Made by a program: the position numbers and the translations under genes. Shown in pieces: positions 1 through 11,703 of a DNA stretch of 64,000 nucleotides. A model generated the notes under the pieces. It had not been told where the DNA came from. It saw only the letters and a program-made list of their open reading frames with translations, and searched no databases. Position 1 is the stretch's first letter. Every line of letters starts with the position of its first letter. This DNA comes from Manihot esculenta (taxonomy: Eukaryota > Streptophyta > Magnoliopsida > Malpighiales > Euphorbiaceae): NCBI RefSeq assembly GCF_001659605.2, contig NC_035172.2:31299342-31363341 (forward strand), in the 5' to 3' direction.

Positions 1-1110
1 CCGAGAGACCAAGGAGGCCCTCAGAGTTAGAGTTACAGAGACTGCTCAGCAGTTGACAGAGGTGAGTGGAACAGAACTTTATTTTAAAAGTTAAGAACTG
101 TTTTAGCATGATTCATGCATCATTAATGCCATGTTTATGTAGGATGCTTTGCATTAGTATTCACTAAGTTGATGCATTGCATTATTAATTGTATATGTGG
201 ATTGGACCGAGGCGATCTCAATAGCCCACAAGTCTGTCATTATTGTATGTCCTGTGTGAGCTCCTTTGGGGCCGGGCATTTACCTTGGATGAGTCCTGTG
301 AGAGCCCTTATAGGGTCGGGCACTATGAGTAGTTAGTGAAAGACCTGTGTGAGCTCCTTTGGGGGCCGGGCACTGACAGAGGGAGTTTTGGGATCATGTC
401 CAATCCGAGATGTGAAATGTTTGTGCAGTGATGCATCATATGATAGCATGTTTTAAATGTGATTTGTTTTATAGATTCCGCTCACTGGGCTTTAGCAGCT
501 CATCCCTCTCCCTAACCCCATTTTTCAGGGCCTCAGAGAAGAGAAAGAGAAAGAGATAGCAAGGGAAAAGGCATATGTAATAGTATAGAATAGTGGACAT
601 GATTATTATGATAATGATGTACAGTACAGAGTTTATGTAATGTAGAGAAATGATGTAATAGCAAGTTATGTATGGAGTTATAGAATTGTGCTTGGCCCTA
701 GTGTATGTTTATCCCTTTGCACATGATCATTTTCTGTTTATGTTTTATGAGTGAGCTAATGTTGCTCTGAGAACTAGGCTTGGTGCATGGTAGTTTTCTA
801 TCTCTGTAGTTACTGTATGGTACCATAGCAGGTATCACTCTTCGAGTGCATACAGACAGAGCATGCATAGTCCAGGCTTAGTTGATGAGAAAAGTTTCAG
901 TTTTATAGAAAAGAAAGAGAAAAGTTTCAAGAAAAGAAAAGTAAGAAAAAAAAAAAACAAGAGAGTAAGTAACAGTTTTAAGCTTAAGTATGATCATGTA
1001 TGGGATTGAGCAGGTACACAGAGTTGACAGTAGGCTTACTACGGGTCCCGGCGGCCTTAAGCCGATCTGGATCCTAGTGCCGGTGATGGTCCGGTAAGCG
1101 GGCTGTTACA
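1..1110 (+). mobile_element. LTR fragment of a third Ty3/gypsy element
   Basis: This is the 3' part of an LTR reading in plus orientation. It ends at 1110 with GGGCTGTTACA, the mirror of the TGTAAC start of the chromovirus LTR at 14195. Around 1030-1100 it carries the same block as that LTR in reverse complement (ACGGGTCCCGGCGGCCTTAA and neighbours). It also shares the GAGGTGAGTGGAAC motif near 60, so the two LTRs belong to related families. The next base continues in the middle of the Athila-like 5' LTR, so this element inserted there. The left part, and hence the left target duplication, lies outside the window. Whether it is a solo LTR or the 3' LTR of a full element cannot be told. Confidence 0.8.
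251..374 (+). repeat. Tandem repeat inside LTR (3 units)
   Basis: Three units at about 251, 294 and 343 share the pattern CTGTGTGAGCTCCTTTGG followed by GCCGGGCA. The middle unit has diverged. The chromovirus LTR carries an analogous but different set of repeats at 14827-15010. Confidence 0.7.
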
Positions 1111-2144
1111 CTCATGGACTGCCATGAAACCCTAGGCAGCCTCCCAAGACATATTTAAAGCCTTTAAGAAGCCTAGAAGAGAAAAATTCATCCTGCCAAA
1201 TTCGGCCAAGCAAGGGCAGCCCCTTCTCCACCTTAGTTCTTCATCTTCTTGTTTTCTTTTCATCTATTTTCTGTTTTGGTTCAGCCATGAGTGGCTGAAA
1301 CCCTTTTTCTAGTTGAGAATTGGTTGAAACTAAGGTTGTTTAATGGGTTGTGAGATCTGAACAGAAACTTTTGTCTTTGATTTTATTCAATATTCATGCA
1401 ATTGATGCTTAATTCTAAGATTGCTTTGTTGTTTTGATCAAATTGGCCACTTGATTCTTGATTGCAAAGTTAATTGATTGTTGGATTAGGATATTTGTTA
1501 GTCCGTAATTGCTAGAAATATTCTGTCCATAGAACACTTGGTGTAAAAATCCAAGGAATTGCATGATCTAACATCATCTCATGCGTTTGAGTAGTTAGGG
1601 TTTGGATCTTTCTTGTTCTTCATGCAATTGGCAATTGTTTTGATGCCTAAGGCCCAAGGACGTTCCTTGGCAATTTGTTGATTAGTAATTGATTAGAGGA
1701 CGTTCCCTAATCAGTTTGTTCATAAGGAAAGACATGGTGGTGAGAAGCGTCTTCCACCCCCATAACCAACCTATTGAATCAATCAAGATAACTATGTCTC
1801 AATGATCAACCCAAACAACCAAAGTGGATCCATATCTTCAACTAGACCTTTCTCTTATTGATTTCTCTCTTATTTTAGATTACTTGTTGTTTTAATTGCT
1901 TTCAATAGTTGTTAGACAAATCAATCCCAAAACCCCCTTTTTACTTTTATTGCACTTTACTTTAATTCAGCTTTTAGTTACTTGCTTTCCATTGTGTTTT
2001 CAATTAGTTCTCTTGGTCTTGATTGAGAAAAATAAATAGGTAATCAATTCTCTGTGGATTCGATCCTTCACCACTATCTGCAGTTGTAAATTGTAGGTAA
2101 CCAAGAAGGTTGTTTTTGACCGGCTTCGACAACCGCTCCTGTCA
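1111..2144 (+). repeat. 5' LTR of Athila-like element (interrupted)
   Basis: This copy matches 7162-8195 of the 3' LTR and ends with CTCCTGTCA. The matching part begins in mid-LTR, directly after the foreign LTR end TTACA at 1110. The first five bases, CTCAT, are the expected right copy of that insertion's 5-bp target duplication. Confidence 0.92.
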
Positions 2145-2149
2145 AAAAT

Positions 2150-2166
2150 TGGCGCCGTTGCCGGGG
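2150..2166 (+). other. Primer-binding site, tRNA-Asp type
   Basis: TGGCGCCGTTGCCGGGG lies 5 bases after the 5' LTR end. It is the reverse complement of the 3' end of plant tRNA-Asp(GTC) including CCA. This primer is typical of Athila-type elements. Confidence 0.93.
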
Positions 2167-2178
2167 AATTGATTTTAC

Positions 2179-5076
2179 TTGTTTATTTTTCTTTCGTTAC
2201 CAGATCTGCCACCCTCAACAATGCTACTGAGCAATTACCTTCTGCACCTACTGTCAAGATTTTTGTTCCGAGAAACAGAACCAGCTGCTGTCCAAAAGGC
2301 AGCCATAAACACTGCTGCTCAAACAACACCTGCCGAATTTGTTGCTATCCAAAAAACAGCATATGCAGAAATTACAGAACAAGCATTACTTGCTGTTCAG
2401 GAGATAGCACACACAGAAATTACCTCAACAGAACCAAAATCTGCTGCACCAGAATCTGCAGAACCAGCCCTTGCAAACACAGCTGCAGAAATTGCCCAAA
2501 CAGCCGCTGAGATGGCTGAATTTCATGTGCAACCTGCTGTACATGCTGATATTGAACCAGAAAATCCAGCCAAGAGGGCACCAATACCAAGAGAAAGAAC
2601 ATTGAGAGAGTTGGCAGCCCCTGTTGATGATCAAGCGCTATGGTGCATCACTTACCCACCTTTGACAACCCCTTTTGAGCTCAAAACAGGTTTGATACAT
2701 CAACTACCTAAATTTAGAGGTTTGGAGCATGAAAATCCACATAAGCACTTGAAAGAATTTCATTTTGTTTGTTCATCCATGGGACCACAAGGCATATCTA
2801 AAGAGCATGTTAAATTAAGAGCATTCCCATTCTCACTTGATGATTATGCCAAAGATTGGTTATTTTACTTGCCACCTGGATCAATCACTTCTTGGGAAGG
2901 TATGGTAAGAGCCTTTCTGAATAAATATTTTCCAACTTCTAAAATAATAGGCATAAGAAGAGAGATTAGTTGCATTAAGCAAGAAGAAACTGAAAATTTG
3001 CATGATTACTGGGAAAGATTTAATAGATTGTGCACAGATTGTCCTCAACATGATATTTCAGAAAGATCACTCATAGAATTCTTCTATGGAGGTTTGCTAC
3101 CATCCGAAAGAAAATTCATTGATGTAGCATGTAGAGGTTCAATTAAAGATAGCACACCTCAAGCAATTAGAGAGTTGATTTCAAGACTTGCGGTAGCATC
3201 TAGACAATATGGAGATGAAAAGCAATTGCAAAAAGGAGTCAATGAGGTAAGTACATCTATTCTCACTTCTCAAATTTCTGAACTAACCTGTGCTTTGAAA
3301 AGTCTTGTTACAGGTCAAGCTCAACAACTTCAACAAGTACATGCATTTGAAGGATCCTATGGACAGCCAAGACATGATCCTTACCTTGACACCTACAATC
3401 CATGTCGGGGAGACCATCTGAATTTTGGCTATGCTAGGGCTAACAACTACCAGGACTATCAAGGATATCAAGCCCAACCAGCACCTCCAAGTTCCAACCA
3501 ACACCTTGAGAAGATGATGGAGACATTGGCAAGTTCTATGCAAAGCATCCAACAGCAGATAGAACAAATGACCACCTCATTAAATGCAAACATGTTAAGG
3601 AGAGAGGAAGAGTTTCAAGATGATAAGACAAATGATGAAAGTTCACAAGTACAACAACAAGCTGCTGAAGAGAAACAACCAGAAAATTGTTTGCTTAAAC
3701 AAACTGATCAAATAGAATCTGTTGATAATTTAGATATCATTGATTGTTTGAGTGAAAATGTTTATTTTGTAAATCAAGATGATATACTAAATGATGATCT
3801 TTGCAGGAATGAGAGCCAGAAAGAGTCGAAACTTAAGGAAATAGTTTGCAGCATCCACCAGATGAACTGCAAACCACTACAGGAAGTACAGAAACCAGTT
3901 GCACCACTTCAGAATGGAGTACAGACCACCCCTGCGCAAGAAGAGGCATCTGAAAGCCTCTCAGGCGCGCCCATTCAGCTTCCCATGCAAATTAGCTCTC
4001 CTCCGCCTCCCTTTCAGCCAAGTCCTGCGCAAAAGGAAGCTTCTGAATCCAGTTCTGTGCCATCTCCTTTGCAGTCAAGTCTTCCACAGAAAGAGACTTC
4101 TGAAACCACCTCTGCGCAGACACCTTTGCAACATCTCTCAAAATCTGAAGAATATAAGAATGACCACCTTGAACAAATCTTCCTTGCCCAATCTGATGAG
4201 CCATGGTATGCAGACATGGTAAACTACTTAGCCACAGGTAACTTGCCTTCTGACATGCCAAAGCACACCAAAGATAAGATAAAGAAAGATGCCAAATACT
4301 ATGTTTGGGATGAGCCATATTTGTGGAAATATTGTGCTGACCAAATGATAAGGAGATGTATTCCAAACCAAGAAATAGCTTCAGTACTCACTTTTTGTCA
4401 CTCATATAGTTGTGGTGGACACTTTGGTCCGAGAAAGACTGCCCATAAAATACTTGAAAGTGGCCTGTTTTGGCCCACTATTTTTCGAGATGCTTTTCTG
4501 TTTTGCAGATCTTGTGCTAGGTGTCAACAAATTGGAAATCTGAGCAAAAAGAATCAAATGCCACAGAATCCCATCATGGTCTGTGAGGTGTTTGATGTAT
4601 GGGGTATAGACTTCATGGGCCCTTTCCCACCATCCTTTGGATACACTTACATCATCCTTGCAGTGGATTATGTATCCAAGTGGGTGGAGGCTAGAGCAAC
4701 AAAGACTGATGATGCCAAGGCAGTGGTAGACTTTGTGAAAACCAACATCTTTGCCAGACATGGAGTGCCAAAGGCAATCATCAGTGATAGAGGGACCCAC
4801 TTTTGCAACAAGGTAGTAGAAAGTCTCCTCAGAAAGCACAATGTGATCCATAAAACATCCACAGCCTACCACCCTCAGACAAATGGGCAAGCTGAAGTAT
4901 CCAACAGAGAAATCAAGGCCATCCTAGAAAAAAACAGTGTCCCCCAACCGAAAGGATTGGAGTTCACGTTTGGAAGATGCTTTATGGGCCTACAGGACAG
5001 CATACAAGACCCCTATAGGTATGTCACCTTACAGATTGGTCTATGGAAAAGCTTGTCACCTTCCAGTCGAGCTTGA
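2179..5076 (+). CDS. Gag-integrase fusion polyprotein (no PR/RT/RNase H)
   Basis: This 965-residue ORF starts 12 bases after the primer-binding site. Residues 1-135 are an Ala/Glu-rich low-complexity leader. At about 140-310 comes an Athila/Tat-type gag core ([51 protein letters not shown]). A Gln- and Pro-rich linker with repeated PLQ..PQKE.SE units follows (about 570-655). Integrase then begins directly, with the HHCC zinc-binding domain (HFGPRKT to CRSCARCQQ) and the catalytic triad D811, D870, E906; D870 and E906 are separated by exactly 35 residues. No DSGA protease, YxDD reverse transcriptase or RNase H motif is present. A 7-A run at 4928-4934 shifts the frame, so the last ~45 residues are out of frame; integrase continues in the ORF at 4937-5491. 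M2221 is another possible start. Confidence 0.9.
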   Translation: MFIFLSLPDLPPSTMLLSNYLLHLLSRFLFRETEPAAVQKAAINTAAQTTPAEFVAIQKTAYAEITEQALLAVQEIAHTEITSTEPKSAAPESAEPALANTAAEIAQTAAEMAEFHVQPAVHADIEPENPAKRAPIPRERTLRELAAPVDDQALWCITYPPLTTPFELKTGLIHQLPKFRGLEHENPHKHLKEFHFVCSSMGPQGISKEHVKLRAFPFSLDDYAKDWLFYLPPGSITSWEGMVRAFLNKYFPTSKIIGIRREISCIKQEETENLHDYWERFNRLCTDCPQHDISERSLIEFFYGGLLPSERKFIDVACRGSIKDSTPQAIRELISRLAVASRQYGDEKQLQKGVNEVSTSILTSQISELTCALKSLVTGQAQQLQQVHAFEGSYGQPRHDPYLDTYNPCRGDHLNFGYARANNYQDYQGYQAQPAPPSSNQHLEKMMETLASSMQSIQQQIEQMTTSLNANMLRREEEFQDDKTNDESSQVQQQAAEEKQPENCLLKQTDQIESVDNLDIIDCLSENVYFVNQDDILNDDLCRNESQKESKLKEIVCSIHQMNCKPLQEVQKPVAPLQNGVQTTPAQEEASESLSGAPIQLPMQISSPPPPFQPSPAQKEASESSSVPSPLQSSLPQKETSETTSAQTPLQHLSKSEEYKNDHLEQIFLAQSDEPWYADMVNYLATGNLPSDMPKHTKDKIKKDAKYYVWDEPYLWKYCADQMIRRCIPNQEIASVLTFCHSYSCGGHFGPRKTAHKILESGLFWPTIFRDAFLFCRSCARCQQIGNLSKKNQMPQNPIMVCEVFDVWGIDFMGPFPPSFGYTYIILAVDYVSKWVEARATKTDDAKAVVDFVKTNIFARHGVPKAIISDRGTHFCNKVVESLLRKHNVIHKTSTAYHPQTNGQAEVSNREIKAILEKNSVPQPKGLEFTFGRCFMGLQDSIQDPYRYVTLQIGLWKSLSPSSRA

Positions 5077-5491
5077 ACACAAGGCATATTGGGCTGTAAA
5101 GAATTGCAACATGGACCTCAAGGAAGCTGGTCACCACCGCAAATTGCAACTGCAAGAGCTAGAGGAAATAAGACGAGACGCATATGAGAACTCTTGGAAC
5201 TACAAAGCGAAAACCAAAGCCACCCATGACAGTCATCTTTCAAGAAAACAATTTGAGGTTGGTGATAAAGTCTTACTCTTTGACTCTCGTTTAAAATTGT
5301 TTCCAGGAAAGCTACGATCTAGGTGGATTGGACCATTCATTGTGGAACATGCCTACCCCCATGGAGCTGTAGACATCAAAAGCATAGAAACTGGAAAAAT
5401 CTTCAAAGTAAATGGGCATCGATTGAAACCATATTATGAAGGATTCGCAGTGCAAGTAGTGGAAGAAATTCCACTTTCTCGGTCTGAATAG
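4937..5491 (+). pseudogene. Integrase C-terminal part, shifted frame
   Basis: The +1 continuation of the integrase above. It contains the Athila-type block around [17 protein letters not shown], the [17 protein letters not shown] segment, and a C-terminal GPF-like region ([19 protein letters not shown]). It ends at the stop at 5489-5491. Separation from the main ORF is explained by one extra base in the A-run at 4928-4934. That makes it a recent loss in this copy, in line with the near-identical LTRs. The first Met has no significance of its own. Confidence 0.88.
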
Positions 5492-6467
5492 TGATCATGC
5501 CATGCACACCACACCCCAGGGGAGTATTCAGATTCCTTTGTTCTCTTCTTTTCTTATACATTGAGGACAATGCATGATTTAAGTGTGGGGGTGCATATAT
5601 CTGAATTTTTACTTTTAAGTTTATTTTTACTTTAATCTCTAGTTTGCTTGCATTAGGAAAAATTTTTTCATTTTTGTTGTTTATGCTTTCAATAAAACAC
5701 ACACAACCACAACCTTCTTCATTTTTTTTTGTTTTGCTCTACTCAAACTGATGAACTATGTTGGATGAGTTTTTCTTTCCATGACCCCATTAATGTGATA
5801 ACTCTTTAAACTTATGTTGAATCAATTGCAGTGAGTTGTATTCATGTTTGAGAATTGCCTTTTGAATTGAATCCTTGAGTTTGCTATGGTGAAAAATATA
5901 TTGATGACCCTCAATTGATTGAGAATAAATTAAACTTGTGTGAATGAACTTAATGTGACTTGATTTAGCAATTGGTGTTGATTTGCCCAAATCATTGAGA
6001 GAAAGAAAATTCAGCAAAGGCAAAGACCTCAAAAGCACAATTCAAAAATTGTTCCAATGGTCAAAAGACTATGAACAAGGCTAGTAGCCACTTGGATAGG
6101 TGACCAACTGAAAATCTAAACCTTCAAATAAAAAAATAGGTTGGTGACCTTTCCAAGCAAACTCAAGAGTGCAAAAGCCTGAATAAAGTACTTCAAGGTA
6201 AGGGCAAGTCAATCCAAAAGCTAGAAAAAAGTCTTAACAAATTAATGTGCATGTCTCTCTTGAGGAAAACAAATCCTAGCCATGGTAAGCAAAGGGAAAC
6301 AAGGAAAAGAGGTGGGTAATCTTCATGCATATATTCTTCACTGCAATGCTTCAAAATAAGTGTCTTGAGTATGAGCTTAAGTGGAAATAAGGATCTAGAG
6401 TGAGAAGAGCTTATCTGACTATGTTTGTTTGCTTGGGGACAAGCAAAAAGCTAAGTGTGGGGGTATT
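5492..6467 (+). other. 3' non-coding region and polypurine tract
   Basis: About 980 bp without coding potential lie between the integrase stop and the 3' LTR. Two tracts share AAGTGTGGGGG, one at 5581-5591 and one at 6453-6463. The second lies directly before the LTR start (TATT then TGATAG) and is the likely functional polypurine tract. The first may be an auxiliary or relic tract. The phrase GGGGACAAGCAAAAAGCTAA before the LTR is typical of Athila-type elements. Confidence 0.75.
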
Positions 6468-8195
6468 TGATAGAACATATTTTAGTCCTTTTTATCTTGA
6501 TATTAATGATGATTATTTACATGATTTCTGCTTAATTTAGTGTTCTTGGCATTGTTTTGCAGAAAATGGTGTAAAAGGACACTTTGGAGAAAATACCCCT
6601 AAAACTGCCTTATTTGGAGCAAAGGAGAGCAAGCTTGCCAAGTTGAAATCAAGTCAAGCTAAATATGGAAAGTTCTAAATAAGGAAAGTGGCAAAGAAGG
6701 AAAGAACATTCAGCCAAAGCAATTTGAAATTCGAATTTCAAATCAGCAAGTTGCGTTTTCCTTATTCTAGAAGCCACATCTCAAGCTGCCATAATTGAAG
6801 AGCCAAAGAAGGAAAATATTTTGAAATTCAAATCTCCAAGATTCATATTCAGATATTGGATTTCAAGATCCCCCTTATTAAGGAAAGAAAATCCAAAGAT
6901 CTCATGTTTCCTACTTAGTGCCATGCACATTCAAAATTCAAAAGGAGGCTCCACCTTCCTCTTTAGTGAATGGGCAACCTCCAAAAATGTGGGCAGCCTC
7001 TTGGACACACCTTGGGCAGTATCTTGAAGACCTTGGACAGTAATTAAAAGATCAAAGAGCCCCCCACTTGCAATTCAAGACATGCTCCACGTTTTTCCCT
7101 TCACACATGCACATAGAAGGCACATGTTGGACCAAGGGCACTTTGGGCAGCCTCTAAAAGACTCATGGACTGCCATGAAACCCTAGGCAGCCTCCCAAGA
7201 CATATTTAAAGCCTTTAAGAAGCCTAGAAGAGAAAAATTCATCCTGCCAAATTCGGCCAAGCAAGGGCAGCCCCTTCTCCACCTTAGTTCTTCATCTTCT
7301 TGTTTTCTTTTCATCTATTTTCTGTTTTGGTTCAGCCATGAGTGGCTGAAACCCTTTTTCTAGTTGAGAATTGGTTGAAACTAAGGTTGTTTAATGGGTT
7401 GTGAGATCTGAACAGAAACTTTTGTCTTTGATTTTATTCAATATTCATGCAATTGATGCTTAATTCTAAGATTGCTTTGTTGTTTTGATCAAATTGGCCA
7501 CTTGATTCTTGATTGCAAAGTTAATTGATTGTTGGATTAGGATATTTGTTAGTCCGTAATTGCTAGAAATATTCTGTCCATAGAACACTCGGTGTAAAAA
7601 TCCAAGGAATTGCATGATCTAACATCATCTCATGCGTTTGAGTAGTTAGGGTTTGGATCTTTCTTGTTCTTCATGCAATTGGCAATTGTTTTGATGCCTA
7701 AGGCCCAAGGACGTTTCTTGGCAATTTGTTGATTAGTAATTGATTAGAGGACGTTCCCTAATCAGTTTGTTCATAAGGAAAGACATGGTGGTGAGAAGCG
7801 TCTTCCACCCCCATAACCAACCTATTGAATCAATCAAGATAACTATGTCTCAATGATCAACCCAAACAACCAAAGTGGATCCATATCTTCAACTAGACCT
7901 TTCTCTTATTGATTTCTCTCTTATTTTAGATTACTTGTTGTTTTAATTGCTTTCAATAGTTGTTAGACAAATCAATCCCAAAACCCCCTTTTTACTTTTA
8001 TTGCACTTTACTTTAATTCAGCTTTTAGTTACTTGCTTTCCATTGTGTTTTCAATTAGTTCTCTTGGTCTTGATTGAGAAAAATAAATAGGTAATCAATT
8101 CTCTGTGGATTCGATCCTTCACCACTATCTGCAGTTGTAAATTGTAGGTAACCAAGAAGGTTATTTTTGACCGGCTTCGACAACCGCTCCTGTCA
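6468..8195 (+). repeat. 3' LTR of Athila-like element (complete)
   Basis: A 1728-bp LTR starting TGATAGAACATATTTTAG and ending CTCCTGTCA (TG...CA). Its start follows the polypurine tract. From 7162 it is almost identical to 1111-2144. The following CCCAT at 8196-8200 is the expected right target-site copy within the chromovirus LTR. Confidence 0.93.
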
Positions 8196-8867
8196 CCCAT
8201 AAACATAACCATAACCTAAACATGCATTCTAACCCATAGATCTTGCATAAAACTTACTTAAAACATGCAATGAGCTTAAGATCGGCTCTTACCTCTTGAA
8301 GATCGAGAGACACGACCAAAAACTCGGAGTTGGGAGAGATTGGGTTCTTGAACCTCCAAGCTCCAAAACTTTGCTCAAAAGCTTAAATCTTCAAGACCAA
8401 ATTAAAACAAGTGAAAATCTTGAAAGATTTAGAGGAAGAACATCAAAGATGGGTGAGGGACGGCGGAGAGCTCACCTTGGCCGAAAATGGGGAAAAGCTC
8501 GCCCGTTTTCGGCTAAGGGACCCTTTTATAGTGGCTGGCCAGACCACGTTCGGGGGCCGAATGTGCCTCCGCATGCATGCCATGTTCGACGGCCGAACCT
8601 GGACTTCCCTCACTTATGCTTTCGGGGGCCTAAAGCACACCCGCAACGCATGCATGTTCTGCGGCCGAACTTGAGGTTCGGCGGCCGAACCTGAGTTTTC
8701 CTCAAATGCTATTTTCATGCAAAAACTCATTTTCTTTCATGCTTAAAACATAAAACGCATTAAAACATTTTATAAAAACATGGTTCTTACCCTTCTAGAG
8801 GTCTCCGACATCCGAGTTTCCACCGGACGGTAGGAATCCCGATATCGGAGTCTAGCCGGGTATTACA
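8196..8867 (-). repeat. 3' LTR of chromovirus (partial)
   Basis: Aligns with 15793-16484. In plus orientation it ends with GGGTATTACA, so the coding-strand start is TGTAATACCC. It lacks one 20-bp unit of the GGCCGAA-type palindromic array present in the right LTR. Its left portion is displaced by the Athila-like insertion. Confidence 0.93.
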
Positions 8868-8882
8868 TTCTCCCCCCCTTAA
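8868..8882 (-). other. Polypurine tract of chromovirus
   Basis: On the minus strand the sequence CTTAAGGGGGGGAGAA lies directly before the LTR start TGTAATACCC. Its position and composition fit a plus-strand priming tract. Confidence 0.88.
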
Positions 8883-8964
8883 GAACATTCGTCCCCGAAT
8901 GTTCCTCAACTAGCACATGCATAGAGTCATCACAACATACACATAAAACACATAGAGACTAACC

Positions 8965-11640
8965 TTAAAAGAGATGAGGATATTGCCGGAGCATAGACTC
9001 CCGTGTCTCCCAAGTGCACTCTTCCATATTGTGGTGGTTCCAAAGGACTTTCACCATCGGGATTTCCTTGTTTCTCAGCTTCCTGATCTGGGAGTCAATG
9101 ATCCGCACTGGCTGTTCAACATAGGTGAGATCCTCTTGGATCTCCACATCAGGCTCACTAAGAACCTTGCCCGGATCTGACACAAATTTCCTCAACATTG
9201 AAACATGGAAAACTGGATGGATTCTCGCCATTGAAGCAGGCAAATCTAGCTTGTACGATACATTCCCAATCTTTTGCAAGACTTCAAAGGGTCCGATGTA
9301 TCGTGGGGCTAGTTTACCTTTCTTCCCAAAGCGAACCACTCCCTTCATTGGAGACACCTTGAGCAATACCAGATCCCCCTCCTGAAACTCTACTAGTCTT
9401 CTACGGATGTCTGCATAACTCTTCTGTCTGCTTGCAGCCGTCTTGATCCTCTCTCTGATTAAGGGTACCACCCTGCTAGTGATCTCTACTAGCTCGGGCC
9501 CTGCCAAGGCCTTTTCTCCAACTTCTTCCCAGCAAACAGGTGACCTGCACTTCCTTCCATATAAAGCTTCATATGGAGCCATCCCGATGCTAGCATGATG
9601 GCTGTTGTTGTAGGCAAACTCCACCAAGGGTAGATGCTGCCTCCAAGAACCGCCAAAGTCCAGCACACACATTCTAAGCATATCCTCTATCGTCTGGATG
9701 GTCCTTTCTGACTGTCCGTCTGTCTGTGGATGGAAGGCAGTACTGAAATCCAACCTGGTACCCATGGCATCCTGCAGACTCCGCCAAAACCTGGAGGTGA
9801 ACTGGGGTCCTCTATCTGACACTATAGAAACAGGAACCCCATGCAGTCTGACTATCTCATCAACATACACCTGCGCCAACTTGTCCACAGAATAGCCACT
9901 CCTGACAGGGATGAAGTGAGCAGATTTGGTGAGTCTGTCCACAATCACCCATATGGAGTCCAATCTATTGGACGTCGCCGGTAACCCCACTACGAAGTCC
10001 ATAGCTATATTCTCCCATTTCCATTCTGGAATAGGTAGCGGGTTAAGCATTCCAGCCGGCGTCTGATGTTCCAGCTTCACCCTCTGACATACTTCGCAGG
10101 CTGACACAAACTGTGCCACTTCTCTCTTCATAGCTGGCCACCAATAAACCTTTTTCAGATCCTGATACATCTTGGTGGCCCCGGGGTGAATGCTGTATCT
10201 TGCATTATGAGCCTCTCTCATAATGTCTCCTTTTAGCCCTATGTCATCTGGTACACATAAACGACTCCCATAGCGGAGGATCCCCTTACTGTCGAATCGG
10301 AACTCACTGTCCTTGCCTGACTGAACAGTCCTGGCAATCTTTACTAACTCTGGGTCCTCATGCTGTTTCTGAGCCACCTGCTCCAGAAACACGGGTGTCA
10401 CTTTCATCTGAGCAACCAAGGCACCTGTACCAGACAACTCCAACAGTAGACCTTCATCAATGAGCTTGTAAAACTCTTTCACCACTGGTCTCCTCTCTGC
10501 CGTGATGTGGGAGAGACTGCCTAGTGACTTCCGGCTTAGGGCGTCTGCCACAACATTCACCTTACCCGGATGGTACTGGATCTTGCAATCATAGTCACTC
10601 AGCAGCTCTACCCATCTTCTCTGTCTCAAATTCAAATCTCTTTGACTCAGGATGTACTGCAGGCTTTTATGATCTGTGAAGATCTCACATTTAACACCGT
10701 AAAGGTAATGCCTCCACATCTTGAGTGCAAAGATTACTGCTGCCATCTCAAGGTCGTGTGTGGGGTAATTCAACTCATGCTTCTTTAGCTGCCTCGAAGC
10801 ATAAGCAATCACCCTCTCATTCTGCATTAGCACACAACCCAGTCCCACACGGGACGCATCAAAAAAGACTGTGAAGTCCTCATCACTAGATGGCAGAGCT
10901 AAAACTGGTGCTGAAGTCAACCTCTTCTTAAGCTCTTCAAAACTCTCTTCGCACTGGTCGGTCCACAAAAACTTCTGATTCTTCCTGGTTAGTCTGGTCA
11001 GAGGAGCTGCTATTTTTGAGAAGTCCTGAACGAACCTCCTGTAGTAACCTACCAAACCCAAGAAACTTCTAATCTCTGTCACTGAAGTGGGTCTAGGCCA
11101 GTTAGCCACAGCTTCTACCTTCTTGGGGTCTACCTCTATACCATTTTCTGACACCACATGCCCCAAGAATGAAATGCTCCTCAGCCAGAACTCACACTTG
11201 GAGAACTTGGCATACAAGCCATGTTCCCTCAAGGTCTGTAGAACCAACCTCAGATGATGGGCATGCTCCTCTGCATTCCTGGAATACACTAGGATATCAT
11301 CTATGAAGACGATAACAAAGTGATCCAGGTACTGGCTAAACACTCTGTTCATGAGATCCATGAATGCTGCAGGGGCGTTGGTTAACCCGAACGGCATTAC
11401 AAGGAACTCAAAATGCCCATATCTGGTCCTGAAAGCTGTCTTTGGCACGTCCTCTTCCCTGATTCTCAACTGATGGTACCCGGACCTCAGATCTATTTTG
11501 GAGAAACAACCCGCTCCTGCTAGCTGGTCGAATAGATCGTCGATCCTTGGCAATGGGTACTTGTTCTTGGTAGTGACTTTGTTCAACTGCCTGTAGTCGA
11601 TACAAAGTCTAAGGGATCCATCCTTCTTTCTCACAAACAA
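8965..11640 (-). CDS. Chromovirus pol: RT, RNase H, integrase, chromodomain-like end
   Basis: An 891-residue open segment. RT runs from the start ([15 protein letters not shown]) through FIDD at 112-115. RNase H follows ([44 protein letters not shown]). Integrase has the HHCC finger ([11 protein letters not shown] to CEVCQRVK) and the core with [20 protein letters not shown] and [13 protein letters not shown]. The C-terminus holds GPF..L and [11 protein letters not shown], then a chromodomain-like segment ([16 protein letters not shown]) as in Tekay/Del elements. The first Met is not a genuine start: the frame continues upstream through a TAG at 11704-11706 into the protease segment. Confidence 0.93.
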   Translation of the reverse strand: MFVRKKDGSLRLCIDYRQLNKVTTKNKYPLPRIDDLFDQLAGAGCFSKIDLRSGYHQLRIREEDVPKTAFRTRYGHFEFLVMPFGLTNAPAAFMDLMNRVFSQYLDHFVIVFIDDILVYSRNAEEHAHHLRLVLQTLREHGLYAKFSKCEFWLRSISFLGHVVSENGIEVDPKKVEAVANWPRPTSVTEIRSFLGLVGYYRRFVQDFSKIAAPLTRLTRKNQKFLWTDQCEESFEELKKRLTSAPVLALPSSDEDFTVFFDASRVGLGCVLMQNERVIAYASRQLKKHELNYPTHDLEMAAVIFALKMWRHYLYGVKCEIFTDHKSLQYILSQRDLNLRQRRWVELLSDYDCKIQYHPGKVNVVADALSRKSLGSLSHITAERRPVVKEFYKLIDEGLLLELSGTGALVAQMKVTPVFLEQVAQKQHEDPELVKIARTVQSGKDSEFRFDSKGILRYGSRLCVPDDIGLKGDIMREAHNARYSIHPGATKMYQDLKKVYWWPAMKREVAQFVSACEVCQRVKLEHQTPAGMLNPLPIPEWKWENIAMDFVVGLPATSNRLDSIWVIVDRLTKSAHFIPVRSGYSVDKLAQVYVDEIVRLHGVPVSIVSDRGPQFTSRFWRSLQDAMGTRLDFSTAFHPQTDGQSERTIQTIEDMLRMCVLDFGGSWRQHLPLVEFAYNNSHHASIGMAPYEALYGRKCRSPVCWEEVGEKALAGPELVEITSRVVPLIRERIKTAASRQKSYADIRRRLVEFQEGDLVLLKVSPMKGVVRFGKKGKLAPRYIGPFEVLQKIGNVSYKLDLPASMARIHPVFHVSMLRKFVSDPGKVLSEPDVEIQEDLTYVEQPVRIIDSQIRKLRNKEIPMVKVLWNHHNMEECTWETRESMLRQYPHLF

Positions 11641-11703
11641 AACTTGAGCACCCCAGGGTGAGGTACTCGGTCGGATGAAGCCCTTGTCTACCAGTTCCTG
11701 TAA

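Larger units (their letters stand above)
1111..8195 (+). mobile_element. Athila-like LTR retrotransposon lacking reverse transcriptase
   Basis: A Ty3/gypsy element of the Athila/Tat branch. Two LTR copies match at a constant offset of 6051 bp (1111-2144 and 7162-8195). I see three transitions and no indels over 1034 bp, so the insertion is young. The primer-binding site matches the 3' end of tRNA-Asp, as in Athila. Gag and integrase are recognisable, but protease, reverse transcriptase and RNase H are absent. The polypurine tract lies just before 6468. The first ~693 bp of the 5' LTR are missing because another LTR element ending at 1110 interrupts it. The element itself sits inside the left LTR of the minus-strand chromovirus: 8196 resumes that LTR at the base matching 15793. 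Confidence 0.92.

Noticed and set aside
4402..4890. 162-codon minus-strand ORF
   Set aside because: Shadow of the integrase coding region on the other strand.
8296..8694. 132-codon ORF, repeated at 15893-16291
   Set aside because: It lies within LTR sequence. Both copies exist because the LTR is duplicated, and there is no similarity to known proteins.
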